Shown here: positions 35,343 to 44,016 of the stretch, piece by piece
Position numbering within the stretch: the first letter of the stretch is position 1
Layout: each line of letters starts with the position of its first letter
NCBI RefSeq assembly: GCF_013116825.1
Contig: NZ_JABFNS010000060.1
Location: forward strand, 1 to 50,065
Reading direction: 5' to 3'
Origin: Myxococcus xanthus
Lineage (GTDB): Bacteria; Myxococcota; Myxococcia; Myxococcales; Myxococcaceae
DNA: 50,065 nucleotides
Notes under the pieces: model-generated
Databases searched by the model: none
Told to the model about the DNA's origin: nothing
Seen by the model: the letters and a program-made list of their open reading frames with translations, nothing else
Program-made: the position numbers and the translations under genes

Positions 35343-36795
35343 TGATGAGTTCCTCCAGCAGCTCTCCCGCGGTGGCGAGCTGTTGGCCGCAGGCAGGGTC
35401 CATGAGGCTCAGCCGTTCCTGGAGCGTGCCCACCAGCTCCAGCCCCGCATGGAGAAGGCGCAGAACCTGCTGGGCCTCTGCTACTTCAAGCTCGGCCTGT
35501 ACGACAGGGCGGCCGAGCTGTACGAGATGCTGGTGCGCGACAACCCGGTGGACCCGACACTGCGGGTCAACCTGGGCCTGGTGTACCTGAAGACGTCCGC
35601 GCTCCAGCGCGCGGCGCGCGAGTTCGAGACGGCCACCGACCTGGCCCCCGAGCACCAGAAGGCCCAGAACTACCTGGGCCTCACCCTGGCGCAGATGGGC
35701 GAGTACGGCCGCGCCCGCGAGCACTTCCTGCTCGCCGGCAGTGACGTCATGGCGGAGAAGATGTCTCGCGCCATCGCGGGGGAGAGCTACGCGAAGCCGG
35801 CCGCCGCCACGCCGTCGCCCCGAAGCGCTCCAGTGGAGCCCCGTGTCGCCGAGCCGCCGCCGACCGTCGTCGCCGAACCGGAGGACGAAGAGGAGATTCG
35901 CTTCGCCGAAGACGAGGGCCCCAGTGCCCTGACCGGCGCCTCGGCGTCCGAGGCGCCAGAAGCCGCGGCGGACAGCGACGTGGCGCGGCAGGCGCCTGCC
36001 GAGCCGGCCTTCGATGGAACCTCCGAGACGGTGGCCGGGAGCGTGCCGCTGGCGCCCGTGCCCCTGACGCGGCTGCATCTGCGCAAGGTGCCCGCGACGT
36101 CGCTGGCGCCCACGTCTCCGGCGCCGGAGTCCTCACCCGTTCGAGACGGAGGGCGGTCGTCGCTGGCCGAACTCGCCGGCTCGGTCGTCCTTCCCGGCGC
36201 GGAGGCGTCGCGGCCCTTCGGTGCGGGGCCGGGCTGCTACACCGTGGCGGTGGAGGGGGAGCTCCTGACGCGCCTGGATGGCCTGGTGGCGCTGGCGGGG
36301 CAGCTCTCCTTCCAGCCGGAGATGAAGCGGTTCCGGGGCCGGGCCACGGACAAGTCGTTCGGGGAAGGGGCGGCGCGGATGGTGCGCGCCCGGGGGCAGG
36401 GCGTGCTCTATCTGGAGCCGGCCGCGACCCGTACTTTCCTGGCGGTGGACCTGGGCGAGGACTCCGCGTACTTCCGCGACGAGTGCGTGTTCGCCTTCGA
36501 GGAGCCGGTCATGTTCGAGAACGGGCGGGTTCCGTCGGACATCGCGCCGGATCTGGACCTGGTGCATTTGCGAGGGAAGGGCCAGGTGCTCTTGAGCCTC
36601 CCGGGGCCGCTGCGCGCGGTGGCGGTGCGCCAGGAGCAGCCGGTGACGGTGCCGCTGACGCACCTGGTGGGCTGGCAGGGGAACCTCACGCCGCGCGTGG
36701 TGCCCGTGCTCAAGTCCCCTTCTGGGGAGCCGCTGCGGGCGGCGGTGGAGCTGGGCGGTGAAGGTTTTGCCCTCATTGCCCTCGGTGTCCGCTAG
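35299..36795 (+). CDS. TPR protein with AIM24-like C-terminal domain
   Basis: 498 residues from ATG 35299, inside the end of the transglycosylase gene; an earlier in-frame start is rejected. Residues about 15-145 contain TPR repeats (NLLGLCYFKLGLYDRAAELY, VNLGLVYLKTSALQRAAREF, NYLGLTLAQMGEYGRAREHF). A low-complexity acidic/Pro/Ala linker (about 155-300) follows. The C-terminal part (CYTVAVEGELLTRLDGLVAL, then GRATDKSFGEGAARMVRARG) resembles the AIM24 / tryptophan-attenuator-like family. No signal peptide or membrane segment is visible. The function is unknown; TPR suggests scaffolding. Confidence 0.7.
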   Translation: MTTRAKGRGETSPADDEFLQQLSRGGELLAAGRVHEAQPFLERAHQLQPRMEKAQNLLGLCYFKLGLYDRAAELYEMLVRDNPVDPTLRVNLGLVYLKTSALQRAAREFETATDLAPEHQKAQNYLGLTLAQMGEYGRAREHFLLAGSDVMAEKMSRAIAGESYAKPAAATPSPRSAPVEPRVAEPPPTVVAEPEDEEEIRFAEDEGPSALTGASASEAPEAAADSDVARQAPAEPAFDGTSETVAGSVPLAPVPLTRLHLRKVPATSLAPTSPAPESSPVRDGGRSSLAELAGSVVLPGAEASRPFGAGPGCYTVAVEGELLTRLDGLVALAGQLSFQPEMKRFRGRATDKSFGEGAARMVRARGQGVLYLEPAATRTFLAVDLGEDSAYFRDECVFAFEEPVMFENGRVPSDIAPDLDLVHLRGKGQVLLSLPGPLRAVAVRQEQPVTVPLTHLVGWQGNLTPRVVPVLKSPSGEPLRAAVELGGEGFALIALGVR

Positions 36796-36808
36796 AAGGG
36801 CCCCTGCC

Positions 36809-37498
36809 ATGGCCACGGACCGAGCGGCGCGGAAACAGCGGAAGCGAGAGGAGCGCGCCCGGAAGCGCGCGGCGCGCAAGCCCAGCGTGTTGGTGCAGGA
36901 GTTCTGGAACCTGCCCAACATGCTCACGTTGGGGCGCATCCTCATCATTCCGCTCTTTGTGTGGCTGACCTACGACGCGGACCCCCTCAACTCGCTGCTG
37001 GCGGGGCTCGTCTTCGCGGTGGCCGCCATCACCGACGTGGTGGATGGCTACCTCGCGCGGAAGTGGAACCTCATCACCGTGGTCGGCAAGTTCATGGACC
37101 CGCTGGCCGACAAGCTCATCGCCATGGCGGCCCTGGTGATGATGGTGCGGCTGGGGCGCATCGCCGCGTGGGTCGTCATCGTCCTGTTGGCGCGGGAGCT
37201 CATCGTCAGCGGACTGCGCACCATCGCCGCCAGCGAGGGCATGGTCATCGCCGCGGGCCAGGAGGGGAAGTGGAAGACGTCCCTCCAACTGGTGGGTATC
37301 ATCTCGCTCTGCGTCCACTACGTGCATCCACTGGAGTTCGGCACCTTCTCCGTGCCGGTGGACTACAACCTGGTGGGCCAGGTGCTCGTCTACCTGTCCG
37401 GTGCCTTCTCGGTGTGGAGCGCGGTGGTCTACTTCCGGGCGTTCCTGGCCATGTTGGCGAAGCGTGGGGGGGAGCCTGACCCCGCGAAAAGTGTTTGA
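36809..37498 (+). CDS. pgsA: CDP-diacylglycerol--glycerol-3-phosphate phosphatidyltransferase
   Basis: 229 residues from ATG 36809 (AGAAGGG upstream); an in-frame ATG at 36758 lies inside the previous gene. A basic N-terminal tail (1-30) is followed by four or more membrane helices. The CDP-alcohol phosphotransferase motif is exact: Asp76, Asp79-Gly80, Ala83-Arg84, Gly93, Asp97 and Asp101. It makes phosphatidylglycerol phosphate, the precursor of phosphatidylglycerol and cardiolipin. Its stop codon overlaps the -35 box of the tRNA promoter. Confidence 0.9.
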   Translation: MATDRAARKQRKREERARKRAARKPSVLVQEFWNLPNMLTLGRILIIPLFVWLTYDADPLNSLLAGLVFAVAAITDVVDGYLARKWNLITVVGKFMDPLADKLIAMAALVMMVRLGRIAAWVVIVLLARELIVSGLRTIAASEGMVIAAGQEGKWKTSLQLVGIISLCVHYVHPLEFGTFSVPVDYNLVGQVLVYLSGAFSVWSAVVYFRAFLAMLAKRGGEPDPAKSV

Positions 37499-37523
37499 CG
37501 GGTCCGGAAGGGCTCTGTATACC
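37495..37523 (+). promoter_or_regulatory. Sigma-70-type promoter for the tRNA-Gly pair
   Basis: TTGACG (37495-37500) and TATACC (37518-37523) have a 17-bp spacer and match five and four of six consensus bases. The -35 box overlaps the pgsA stop codon. Transcription would start about 37530, 49 bases ahead of the first tRNA, fitting a strong housekeeping promoter for stable RNA. Confidence 0.7.
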
Positions 37524-37578
37524 CCACCTCACTTCCGGCCGGCGGTCACACGGCGGTGACGGAAGCGCGGAACCTGAT

Positions 37579-37653
37579 GCGGGAATAGCTCAGCGGTAGA
37601 GCATCGCCTTGCCAAGGCGAGGGTCGAGGGTTCAAATCCCTTTTCCCGCTCCA
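37579..37653 (+). tRNA. tRNA-Gly (anticodon GCC), copy 1
   Basis: 75 bases with 3' CCA encoded. The acceptor stem pairs GCGGGAA with TTCCCGC, discriminator T. The D arm (TAGCTCAGCGGTAGAGCA), the anticodon stem TCGCC/GGCGA with loop TTGCCAA (GCC at 37611-37613) and the T arm (GGGTTCAAATCCC) are all intact. It reads GGC and GGU, of which GGC is the dominant glycine codon in this high-GC genome. The body is identical to copy 2. Confidence 0.96.
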
Positions 37654-37659
37654 AAATCG

Positions 37660-37687
37660 GGCCCTCTGGAAACCCAGAGGGCCTTTT
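37660..37687 (+). terminator. Rho-independent terminator after tRNA-Gly copy 1
   Basis: GGCCCTCTGG (37660-37669) pairs perfectly with CCAGAGGGCC (37674-37683) around a four-base loop, followed by TTTTAGTTT. The T-run is interrupted, so some read-through into the second tRNA is possible; no separate promoter is seen for the second copy. Confidence 0.8.
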
Positions 37688-37704
37688 AGTTTGCAGGGTC
37701 TGAC

Positions 37705-37779
37705 GCGGGAATAGCTCAGCGGTAGAGCATCGCCTTGCCAAGGCGAGGGTCGAGGGTTCAAATCCCTTTTCCCGCTCCA
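37705..37779 (+). tRNA. tRNA-Gly (anticodon GCC), copy 2
   Basis: Sequence identical to copy 1 over all 75 bases, including the encoded CCA; anticodon at 37737-37739. The start is 126 bases after that of copy 1. Copy 2 has only 17 bases between the first terminator's T-run and its 5' end, so it most likely depends on the shared promoter and read-through of the first terminator. Confidence 0.96.
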
Positions 37780-37785
37780 AATTGA

Positions 37786-37819
37786 GGCCCTCTGGGAAGC
37801 CAGGGGGCCTTTTGTTTTT
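37786..37819 (+). terminator. Rho-independent terminator after tRNA-Gly copy 2
   Basis: GGCCCTCTGG (37786-37795) pairs with CCAGGGGGCC (37800-37809), ten pairs with one T-G wobble and a four-base loop, followed by TTTTGTTTTT. The longer T-run should make it stronger than the first terminator. It separates the tRNAs from the O-antigen genes. Confidence 0.88.
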
Positions 37820-37980
37820 CCGGTGTCCTGGTCGCCCAGGTGCTGGAGCCAGGGCCGGACATTCGCTCGGTTGATGGCTTGCTCTTCAGATGGGCAGCCG
37901 TCCGAGGGCGTCAGCAGAGTGGGGCCGGGGCGCCAGGCGTCCTCGCAACAGCAAGAGGCCCTGCTATAGAAGGCCCCCTC

Positions 37981-38763
37981 ATGATTCGGCTCGTCCGTGA
38001 ACTGTATCAGTACCGAGGCTTGCTCATCAGCCTCGTCCAGCGGGAACTGAAGGCGCGTTACCGCGGCTCGTTCCTCGGCTTCCTGTGGACGTTCCTGAAT
38101 CCGACGCTCCACATGCTGGTGTACGTGCTGCTGTTCACCGTGGTGATGCGGCAGAACATCCCCAACTTCCCGTTCTTCATGTTCGTGGGCCTGCTGCCGT
38201 GGATCTGGTTCTCCACGTCGGTCGGCGGCGGGGCCAGCGCGATCAGCGACCGACGGGACTTGCTGACCAAGGTCCGCTTCCCGGCCCAGGTGCTGCCCAC
38301 GTCGGTGGTGGTGACGAACCTCTGCAACTTCGTTTTGTCGCTCCCGCTGATGCTGGTGCTGGGCATGGCCTATGGGCAGTGGCCGACCTGGCACGTGGTG
38401 TTGTTCCCGGTGGTGGTGCTCATCCAACTCACCTTCACGCTGGCGCTGACCTACATCCTGGCGGCCATCAACGTGACGTTCCGGGACCTGCAGCACATCG
38501 TCAGCAACCTGCTGACGCTGTGGTTCTTCGCCACGCCGGTGCTGTATCCGCTCTCCACCATCCAGGATGAGGGCGCCCGCTCGTTGATGCTGGCGCTCAA
38601 CCCCATGGTCAGCTTGATGACGTCGTACCAGGCCATCTTCTACGAGCACCGACTGCCGGACGCAGAGCCCTTGATGGCGCTGGCGGCTGTCTCCGTGGTG
38701 CTGCTGTGGGCTGCCTCGTCCATCTTCGAATCCCGCCGCGAAGAGTTCGCGGAGTCCATCTGA
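37981..38763 (+). CDS. wzm: O-antigen ABC exporter permease Wzm
   Basis: 260 residues from ATG 37981, with AGAAGG 7 bases upstream; an in-frame upstream extension from 37840 has no family character. It is an ABC-2 type permease with six membrane helices. Marks are the interface helix LVQRELKARYRGSFLGFLW (19-37), later RDLLTKVRFPAQVLPTS, and NVTFRDLQHIVSNLLTLWFF then TPVLYP. It exports undecaprenol-linked O-antigen across the inner membrane together with Wzt, 8 bases downstream. M. xanthus wzm mutants lack O-antigen and are affected in gliding and development (recall). Confidence 0.93.
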   Translation: MIRLVRELYQYRGLLISLVQRELKARYRGSFLGFLWTFLNPTLHMLVYVLLFTVVMRQNIPNFPFFMFVGLLPWIWFSTSVGGGASAISDRRDLLTKVRFPAQVLPTSVVVTNLCNFVLSLPLMLVLGMAYGQWPTWHVVLFPVVVLIQLTFTLALTYILAAINVTFRDLQHIVSNLLTLWFFATPVLYPLSTIQDEGARSLMLALNPMVSLMTSYQAIFYEHRLPDAEPLMALAAVSVVLLWAASSIFESRREEFAESI

Positions 38764-38771
38764 GCGTCGGC

Positions 38772-40085
38772 ATGCCTGAATCCATGGACGCCATCATCCT
38801 GAAGGACGTCGTGAAGAGCTTCCGGAAGCGGACCATCCGGGGCGAGTACACGACCTTCAAATCCGAGCTGCTTCGCTGGCTGCGCGGCAAGCGCCAGTCG
38901 CGCGATGCGAGCCTCATCACCGCGCTGCGCGGCATCAACCTCACCATTCCCAAGGGGAAGACGGTGGGCATCATCGGGCGGAATGGCTCGGGGAAGAGCA
39001 CGCTGCTCAAGCTCATCACCGGCATCTACACGCCCACCTCCGGCGACCTGCAGATCAACGGTCGCATCTCCGCCTTGCTGGACCTGGGCGCTGGTTTCCA
39101 TCCGGACTTCTCCGGACGGGAGAACATCCTCATCAACGGCATCATCCTGGGCATGACGCGCGCCGAGGTCCGGGCCCGGATGGATGAAATCATCGCCTTC
39201 AGTGAGCTGGGCGAGTTCATCGACGAGCCGGTGCGCACCTACTCCAGCGGTATGTACATGCGCCTGGCGTTCGCGGTGGCCACGCACGTGGACCCGGACA
39301 TCCTCATCATCGACGAAATCCTCGCCGTCGGGGACGAGCACTTCAGCAAGAAGAGCCTCGCCAAGATGATGGACTTCAAGCGTCAGGGGAAGACCATCGT
39401 CCTGGTGACGCACGAGCTGGGCACCGTGGAGCGCTGGTGCGACCTGGCTGCGTGGATTGATGGTGGCTACGTCCGCCGCGTAGGCAAGCCCTCGGAAGTC
39501 ACCGCCGAGTACCGTGAGGCCATCTCCCTGGCGGAGGCGCAGTCCGCCGCCTTCACGCCTCCGGCGCTCACGGAAGGGGGCGGTGCGCTGCCGCAAGTCC
39601 CCTCCGAAGCGCTGCCCGCCGAAGGGCCCGTCCGCATCCAGCGGGTGCAACTGCTGGATGCTCGGGGCGAGTCCCTGGAGGTCCTGTCGCCGGAGGAGGG
39701 CCTGGAGGTCCGTGCGGAGTTCTCCGTGGAGGGGCCATGTGAGGACGTGGACTTCCACGTGCGACTGCAGGCCGCGGACGGGCGCACCCTGTATGAGACG
39801 AGCACCCGCCGAGAGGCGGTGGTGCTCTCTCGGATGCCGAACCCGGGCGTGCTTCGTTTCGTGGTCGAGCGCCTGGGGGCGCTGGGGGGCGACTACTCCC
39901 TGGTGGTGTCGGCCCGGGCCTCGAAGGGTGAGTCGTCCGGGCGCTGTGCGTTCCGGGTGGTGTCGGCGACCGAGGAGGAGGGGGTGTTTCGTCCTCCTCA
40001 CCGGTGGTTGGTGGAGCCGGGGGCCAACTCCCAGGCGGGCGTCTCATTCGAGCCGGGCACGTCTCCACGTGTGGAGGTGGGATGA
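38772..40085 (+). CDS. wzt: O-antigen ABC exporter ATPase Wzt with carbohydrate-binding tail
   Basis: 437 residues from ATG 38772. The ATPase domain (about 1-255) has Walker A GRNGSGKST, signature YSSGMYMRLAFAVA, Walker B DILIIDEILAVGDEHF and the switch VTHE. GYVRRVGKPSEVTAEY links to a C-terminal domain (about 295-400, beta-rich: VRIQRVQLLDARGESLEV and VDFHVRLQAADG). This resembles the Wzt carbohydrate-binding domain, which recognises the O-antigen terminal modification before export, so the polymer is likely capped. The tail after it is Pro/Gly-rich. It is followed by wbgA with a 41-base gap. Confidence 0.92.
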   Translation: MPESMDAIILKDVVKSFRKRTIRGEYTTFKSELLRWLRGKRQSRDASLITALRGINLTIPKGKTVGIIGRNGSGKSTLLKLITGIYTPTSGDLQINGRISALLDLGAGFHPDFSGRENILINGIILGMTRAEVRARMDEIIAFSELGEFIDEPVRTYSSGMYMRLAFAVATHVDPDILIIDEILAVGDEHFSKKSLAKMMDFKRQGKTIVLVTHELGTVERWCDLAAWIDGGYVRRVGKPSEVTAEYREAISLAEAQSAAFTPPALTEGGGALPQVPSEALPAEGPVRIQRVQLLDARGESLEVLSPEEGLEVRAEFSVEGPCEDVDFHVRLQAADGRTLYETSTRREAVVLSRMPNPGVLRFVVERLGALGGDYSLVVSARASKGESSGRCAFRVVSATEEEGVFRPPHRWLVEPGANSQAGVSFEPGTSPRVEVG

Positions 40086-40126
40086 AGGTTCAGGAGCGTG
40101 CCGGTACCCAGGGGGAAGGGTGAGTC

Positions 40127-43100
40127 ATGTGGCAGAAGTGGGCTGATGTGACGCAGGGGCACGTGGCGGCGCCGGGGCCGGGAGATTTCGCGCAGATGGT
40201 GGCTGTCCTCCGGAAGGTGCTGGAGGAGCGTCAACCGTGCGCGCCCGAACAGTGCGATGAGCGCAGCGCCCTGGAAGGTGCGCTGCGCCTGGCGACGGAG
40301 CACCTCCATCGCGCGCTCCCCGACGGCGGCCAGGGCCTGTCCTCGCTCCAGGAAGCCGCGAGGCTGGCGGACCCGGCTGCGTTCTCCATCCCTGCGTCGC
40401 ATCGGGCGCGTGGGGGCACGCTGGTGACGTCCGCCAAGCGGGCCTTCGTCAACGGGTTGGAGCCCTTCCACATCGAGATGCTGCGGCCCCAGGGGAACTT
40501 CAACCGCGCGCTCGTGCGGGTGCTGGAGTACCTGACGGTGCATCGGGCATTGGGCCTGCGAGATGACGTGTCCTCCTGGGCCGTCGCTCAGCTGGAGCCG
40601 CTGGCGGTGCCCACCCGATGGGTGGTGGGGTCGCATCGCGGCCGCGTGGCGGGAGCGCTGGTGGGCTTCGCCAAGCGGGGCTACCTCTACACGTTGGGGC
40701 CCGTGCTGGAGGCCGTGCTTCAGGGGCAGGCCCGGTGGAATCTGGCCATGGTGGAGGCCATCCGCGCGGCGGCGGGTGCCCAGGCTCCAGCAGAAGCCGA
40801 GGCCCGCCGCCATGTCGCGGACGTCGAAGCGCTGCGCGAACCGCTGGCGGGCCGGACCCTGCCCGGCGCCCTCCGCGTCACCCAGCCGCTGTGGGGCGAG
40901 GTGCTGCGGCGCCAGTCCCGTTTCAATGCCGAGTCGGTGCTCGCGCTCGCCAACCTCCTGGGCACGCGGACGGCGCCGCCACAGCCGCCGTCGCTGGCGG
41001 ACTACCCTGCCTGGTGCGCGGCGCGGGAGCCGGCGCGTGTCACCGCGTCACAGGAAGCCGTCGCGCGGCTGTCGCGGCGACCGCTCATCTCGCTGGTCAC
41101 GCCGGTCCACGACGCCTCGGAAGCCTTCCTTCGTGAGTGCCTCGCCTCGGTCACCTCTCAGGTGTACGCCGACTGGGAATGGATCCTGGTGGATGATGCC
41201 AGCACCGCGCCGCACCTGACGCGCATCCTCCGGGAAGCGGCGGAGCGGGAGGCTCGCATCCGGGTCCTCACCGCGTTGTCCGAAGGGGACACGGCCCGGG
41301 CCACCAACGAGGGGCTCGCGGCGTGCCGTGGGGACTTCGTGGGGTTCCTGGGCGCTGAGGACACGCTCTCTCCGCATGCCCTGGCCGAGGTGGCGCTGGC
41401 GTTCCTGGCGCAGCCCGAGCTCGCGCTCCTCTACACCGACGAGGACGGTTTGGACGCGCAGGGCCACCGCTCCGAGCCGTTCTTCAAGCCGGACTGGTCG
41501 CCCGACCTGCTGCGCTCCGTGGACTACGTCCGTCACTTCCTGGTGGTCCGTCGGGAGACGCTGGCGCAGGTGGGCGGTCTGCGAGAGGGCTTCGATGGCG
41601 CTCAGGGCCATGACCTGATGCTGCGGCTGAGCGAGGCCACCTCGTCCATTGGCCACGTCACGGAGCCGCTGTACCACGCACGTGAGGGGTCGGCGGCTTC
41701 GGTCAGCCGGGGCGCCGGGCTGGACACGGCGACGAAGGCGGGCGTGCGGGCGCTGTCGGAGCACCTGGCTCGCCGAGGGGAGTCCGCGGAGGTGACGAGC
41801 CCGGCGCCCATGCAGTACCGGGTCCGCTATCCCGTGCGGGGCACGCCGAAGGTCTCCATCATCGTCCCGTTCAAGGATCGCCCGGACCTGCTGCGCACGC
41901 TGGTGGACAGCCTCCTGGCGCAGACCCGCTACCCCCATTTCGAGGTGTTGCTCGTCTCCAACAACAGCACCCGGCCGGAGACATTCGCGCTGCTGGAGCA
42001 ATGGGTGGACCCGCGGCTGGTGAAGCTGACGTGGGACCACCCCTTCAACTACCCGGCCATCAACAACTGGGCCGCGAAGCAGGCCTCCGGGGAGCTGCTG
42101 CTCTTCCTCAACAACGACATGGAGGTGGTGGACCCCTCCTGGCTGGATGAGCTGGTCTCCCAGGCCCAGCGGCCCGAGGTGGGCGCGGTGGGGTGCAAGC
42201 TGCTCTTCCCCGAGGGCACCGTGCAGCATGCGGGCGTCGTGGTGGGGATGACGGGCTTCGCGGGGCATCCTTTCTGGCGGCTGCCGGAGGGGCCCATCTC
42301 CACTCCGTTCGGGCACACCGAGTGGACGCGGAACTGGCTGTCCGTCACCAGCGCATGCGTCATCCTCCGCCGCGAGGTCTTCCAGTCGCTGGGCGGCTTC
42401 GACGAGCGTTTCCAGGTGTGTGGCAGTGACGTGGAGCTGGGCCTGAGGCTGAATGCCAAGGGCCTCCGCGTGGTGTGCACGGCGCAGACGCGGCTCATCC
42501 ATCATGAGTCAGCCAGCCGGCGTGCGGACGCCATTCCCGAAGCGGACTACTGGCTGTCCTATGCTGCCTACCGGCCGTGGCTGGGGCCGAAGGGCGACCC
42601 CTATTACAACCCGCACCTCACGCTGATGGCCACGGACTGCGGCCTCCGCCGACATCCGGAGGATGGCGAGCAACTGGCGGTCCGGACGCTGGGGCGCGAC
42701 GTTCCGAGCGCGCGGGATGTCCGGGGCGAGCAGCGTGCGCGGGCGCAGCGGCACCTCATCGAACACCTGGAGGCGTGGGACTTCACGCCCGAACAGGCCC
42801 AGACCTCGCGCGAGTCGGCGCCGGCGGCGCTGGCGGCGCTGCGCGCGAAGGGGCGGGTGGAGACGGCGACCTGGTTCGTTCCCGCCTTCGGCCATGTCTA
42901 CGCGGGCATCCACACCATCTTCCGCTTCGCGGACCTGATGCAGCGCCGCCACGGCGTGCGCAGCGACTTCGTCATCTATGATCAGCCGAGCGTGAGGCCC
43001 GGTGACATCGAGGCCCGCGTGGCGGCCATCTGCCCGGGCGCGGTCGGGGCGGTGCGTGTGCTGCGCCGGCCAGAGGACGTGGCGCTCCTGCCCGCATGCG

Positions 43101-43954
43101 ATCTGGCGCTGGCCACCGCGTGGACCTCCGCATACCGCGTCCTGCACCACCCGCGGGCTGGCGTTCGCGGCTACTTCGTTCAGGACTACGAACCGCTGTT
43201 CCATGCGGCGGGCACCCCCTCCGCGCTGGCCGAGCAGACGTATGGCCTGGGCTTCTACGGCATCTTCAACACCCCCGGGCTCTACGAACACGTCGCGGGC
43301 CTGCATGGGATGGAGGGCGCCTGGTTCGAGCCCGCAGTGGATGGGACCTTGTTTCATCCGCGTCGGCCACCGCGCCAGGGCCCTGTGCGTGTGTTCTTCT
43401 ACGGACGCCCGGGCAATGAGCGCAACGGCTTCGAGCTGGGGCTGGCCGCGTTGGCGCAGCTCAAGCGGGAGCTGGGCCCCGCCGTCGAGGTGCTCGCGGC
43501 GGGCGCGGAGTGGGACCCCGAGGCCTACGGCGTCAGGGGGCTCATCACCAACCTCGGAATGTTGCCGGCGGAACGGACGGGGGCGCTCTACCGCGAGTGC
43601 GATGTCGGGTTGTGTTTCATGTTCACCCGGCATCCGTCGTATCTGCCGCTGGAGATGATGGCTTGCGGTGTCACGGTCGTCACGAACGACAATCCCACCA
43701 ATCGGTGGTTGCTGGCGCACGGTGAGAACTGCCTGCTTGCCGAGCCGACCCCGAGTGGCGTACTGGCCCGGCTTCGCGACGCCGTCTCCAACGGCGCGCT
43801 CCGGGCCCGGCTCGGTGCGAATGCCGCGGAGCGGGTCCGCCGGACGTCGTGGGAGGCCGAGGTAGACCGGGTCATGAAGGGCTTGCTGAACACAGGTGTG
43901 CACCCAGCGGCGACGCTGGATGACCGGGCTTCATCCTTGGAACACGCCAGCTGA
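40127..43954 (+). CDS. wbgA: WbgA, three-domain O-antigen glycosyltransferase
   Basis: 1275 residues, ATG 40127 after AGGGTGAG. Residues 1-310 are helical and unassigned. A first GT2 domain (320-540) has PLISLVTPVHDASEAFLREC, LVDDAST and YTDEDG (DxD-like). A second GT2 domain (576-830) has VSIIVPFKDRPDLLRTLVDS, VLLVSNNST and NNDMEVVDPSW. The third (about 920-1245) is a GT-B domain: GYFVQDYEPLFHAAGT, VFFYGRPGNERNGFELGL and LPLEMMACGVTVVTND. Three sugar-transfer activities in one protein suggest it builds an O-antigen repeat or adaptor. The M. xanthus gene at this position, wbgA, is needed for O-antigen and normal motility (recall). Confidence 0.9.
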   Translation: MWQKWADVTQGHVAAPGPGDFAQMVAVLRKVLEERQPCAPEQCDERSALEGALRLATEHLHRALPDGGQGLSSLQEAARLADPAAFSIPASHRARGGTLVTSAKRAFVNGLEPFHIEMLRPQGNFNRALVRVLEYLTVHRALGLRDDVSSWAVAQLEPLAVPTRWVVGSHRGRVAGALVGFAKRGYLYTLGPVLEAVLQGQARWNLAMVEAIRAAAGAQAPAEAEARRHVADVEALREPLAGRTLPGALRVTQPLWGEVLRRQSRFNAESVLALANLLGTRTAPPQPPSLADYPAWCAAREPARVTASQEAVARLSRRPLISLVTPVHDASEAFLRECLASVTSQVYADWEWILVDDASTAPHLTRILREAAEREARIRVLTALSEGDTARATNEGLAACRGDFVGFLGAEDTLSPHALAEVALAFLAQPELALLYTDEDGLDAQGHRSEPFFKPDWSPDLLRSVDYVRHFLVVRRETLAQVGGLREGFDGAQGHDLMLRLSEATSSIGHVTEPLYHAREGSAASVSRGAGLDTATKAGVRALSEHLARRGESAEVTSPAPMQYRVRYPVRGTPKVSIIVPFKDRPDLLRTLVDSLLAQTRYPHFEVLLVSNNSTRPETFALLEQWVDPRLVKLTWDHPFNYPAINNWAAKQASGELLLFLNNDMEVVDPSWLDELVSQAQRPEVGAVGCKLLFPEGTVQHAGVVVGMTGFAGHPFWRLPEGPISTPFGHTEWTRNWLSVTSACVILRREVFQSLGGFDERFQVCGSDVELGLRLNAKGLRVVCTAQTRLIHHESASRRADAIPEADYWLSYAAYRPWLGPKGDPYYNPHLTLMATDCGLRRHPEDGEQLAVRTLGRDVPSARDVRGEQRARAQRHLIEHLEAWDFTPEQAQTSRESAPAALAALRAKGRVETATWFVPAFGHVYAGIHTIFRFADLMQRRHGVRSDFVIYDQPSVRPGDIEARVAAICPGAVGAVRVLRRPEDVALLPACDLALATAWTSAYRVLHHPRAGVRGYFVQDYEPLFHAAGTPSALAEQTYGLGFYGIFNTPGLYEHVAGLHGMEGAWFEPAVDGTLFHPRRPPRQGPVRVFFYGRPGNERNGFELGLAALAQLKRELGPAVEVLAAGAEWDPEAYGVRGLITNLGMLPAERTGALYRECDVGLCFMFTRHPSYLPLEMMACGVTVVTNDNPTNRWLLAHGENCLLAEPTPSGVLARLRDAVSNGALRARLGANAAERVRRTSWEAEVDRVMKGLLNTGVHPAATLDDRASSLEHAS

Positions 43955-44016
43955 GCACAGGCGCGCTGGCGGTCGAACATTGGCCCAGGGGGGCCGCGGC
44001 AGAAGGAATCTCCACC

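Noticed and set aside
35342..35590. Plus-strand frame starting MMSSSSSS
   Set aside because: It is out of frame with the TPR pattern, which is continuous in the frame used from ATG 35299.
37965..37970. TATAGA as a -10 box for wzm
   Set aside because: No -35 partner at a suitable distance, and it would put the start of transcription almost at the ATG; AGAAGG there is better read as the ribosome site.
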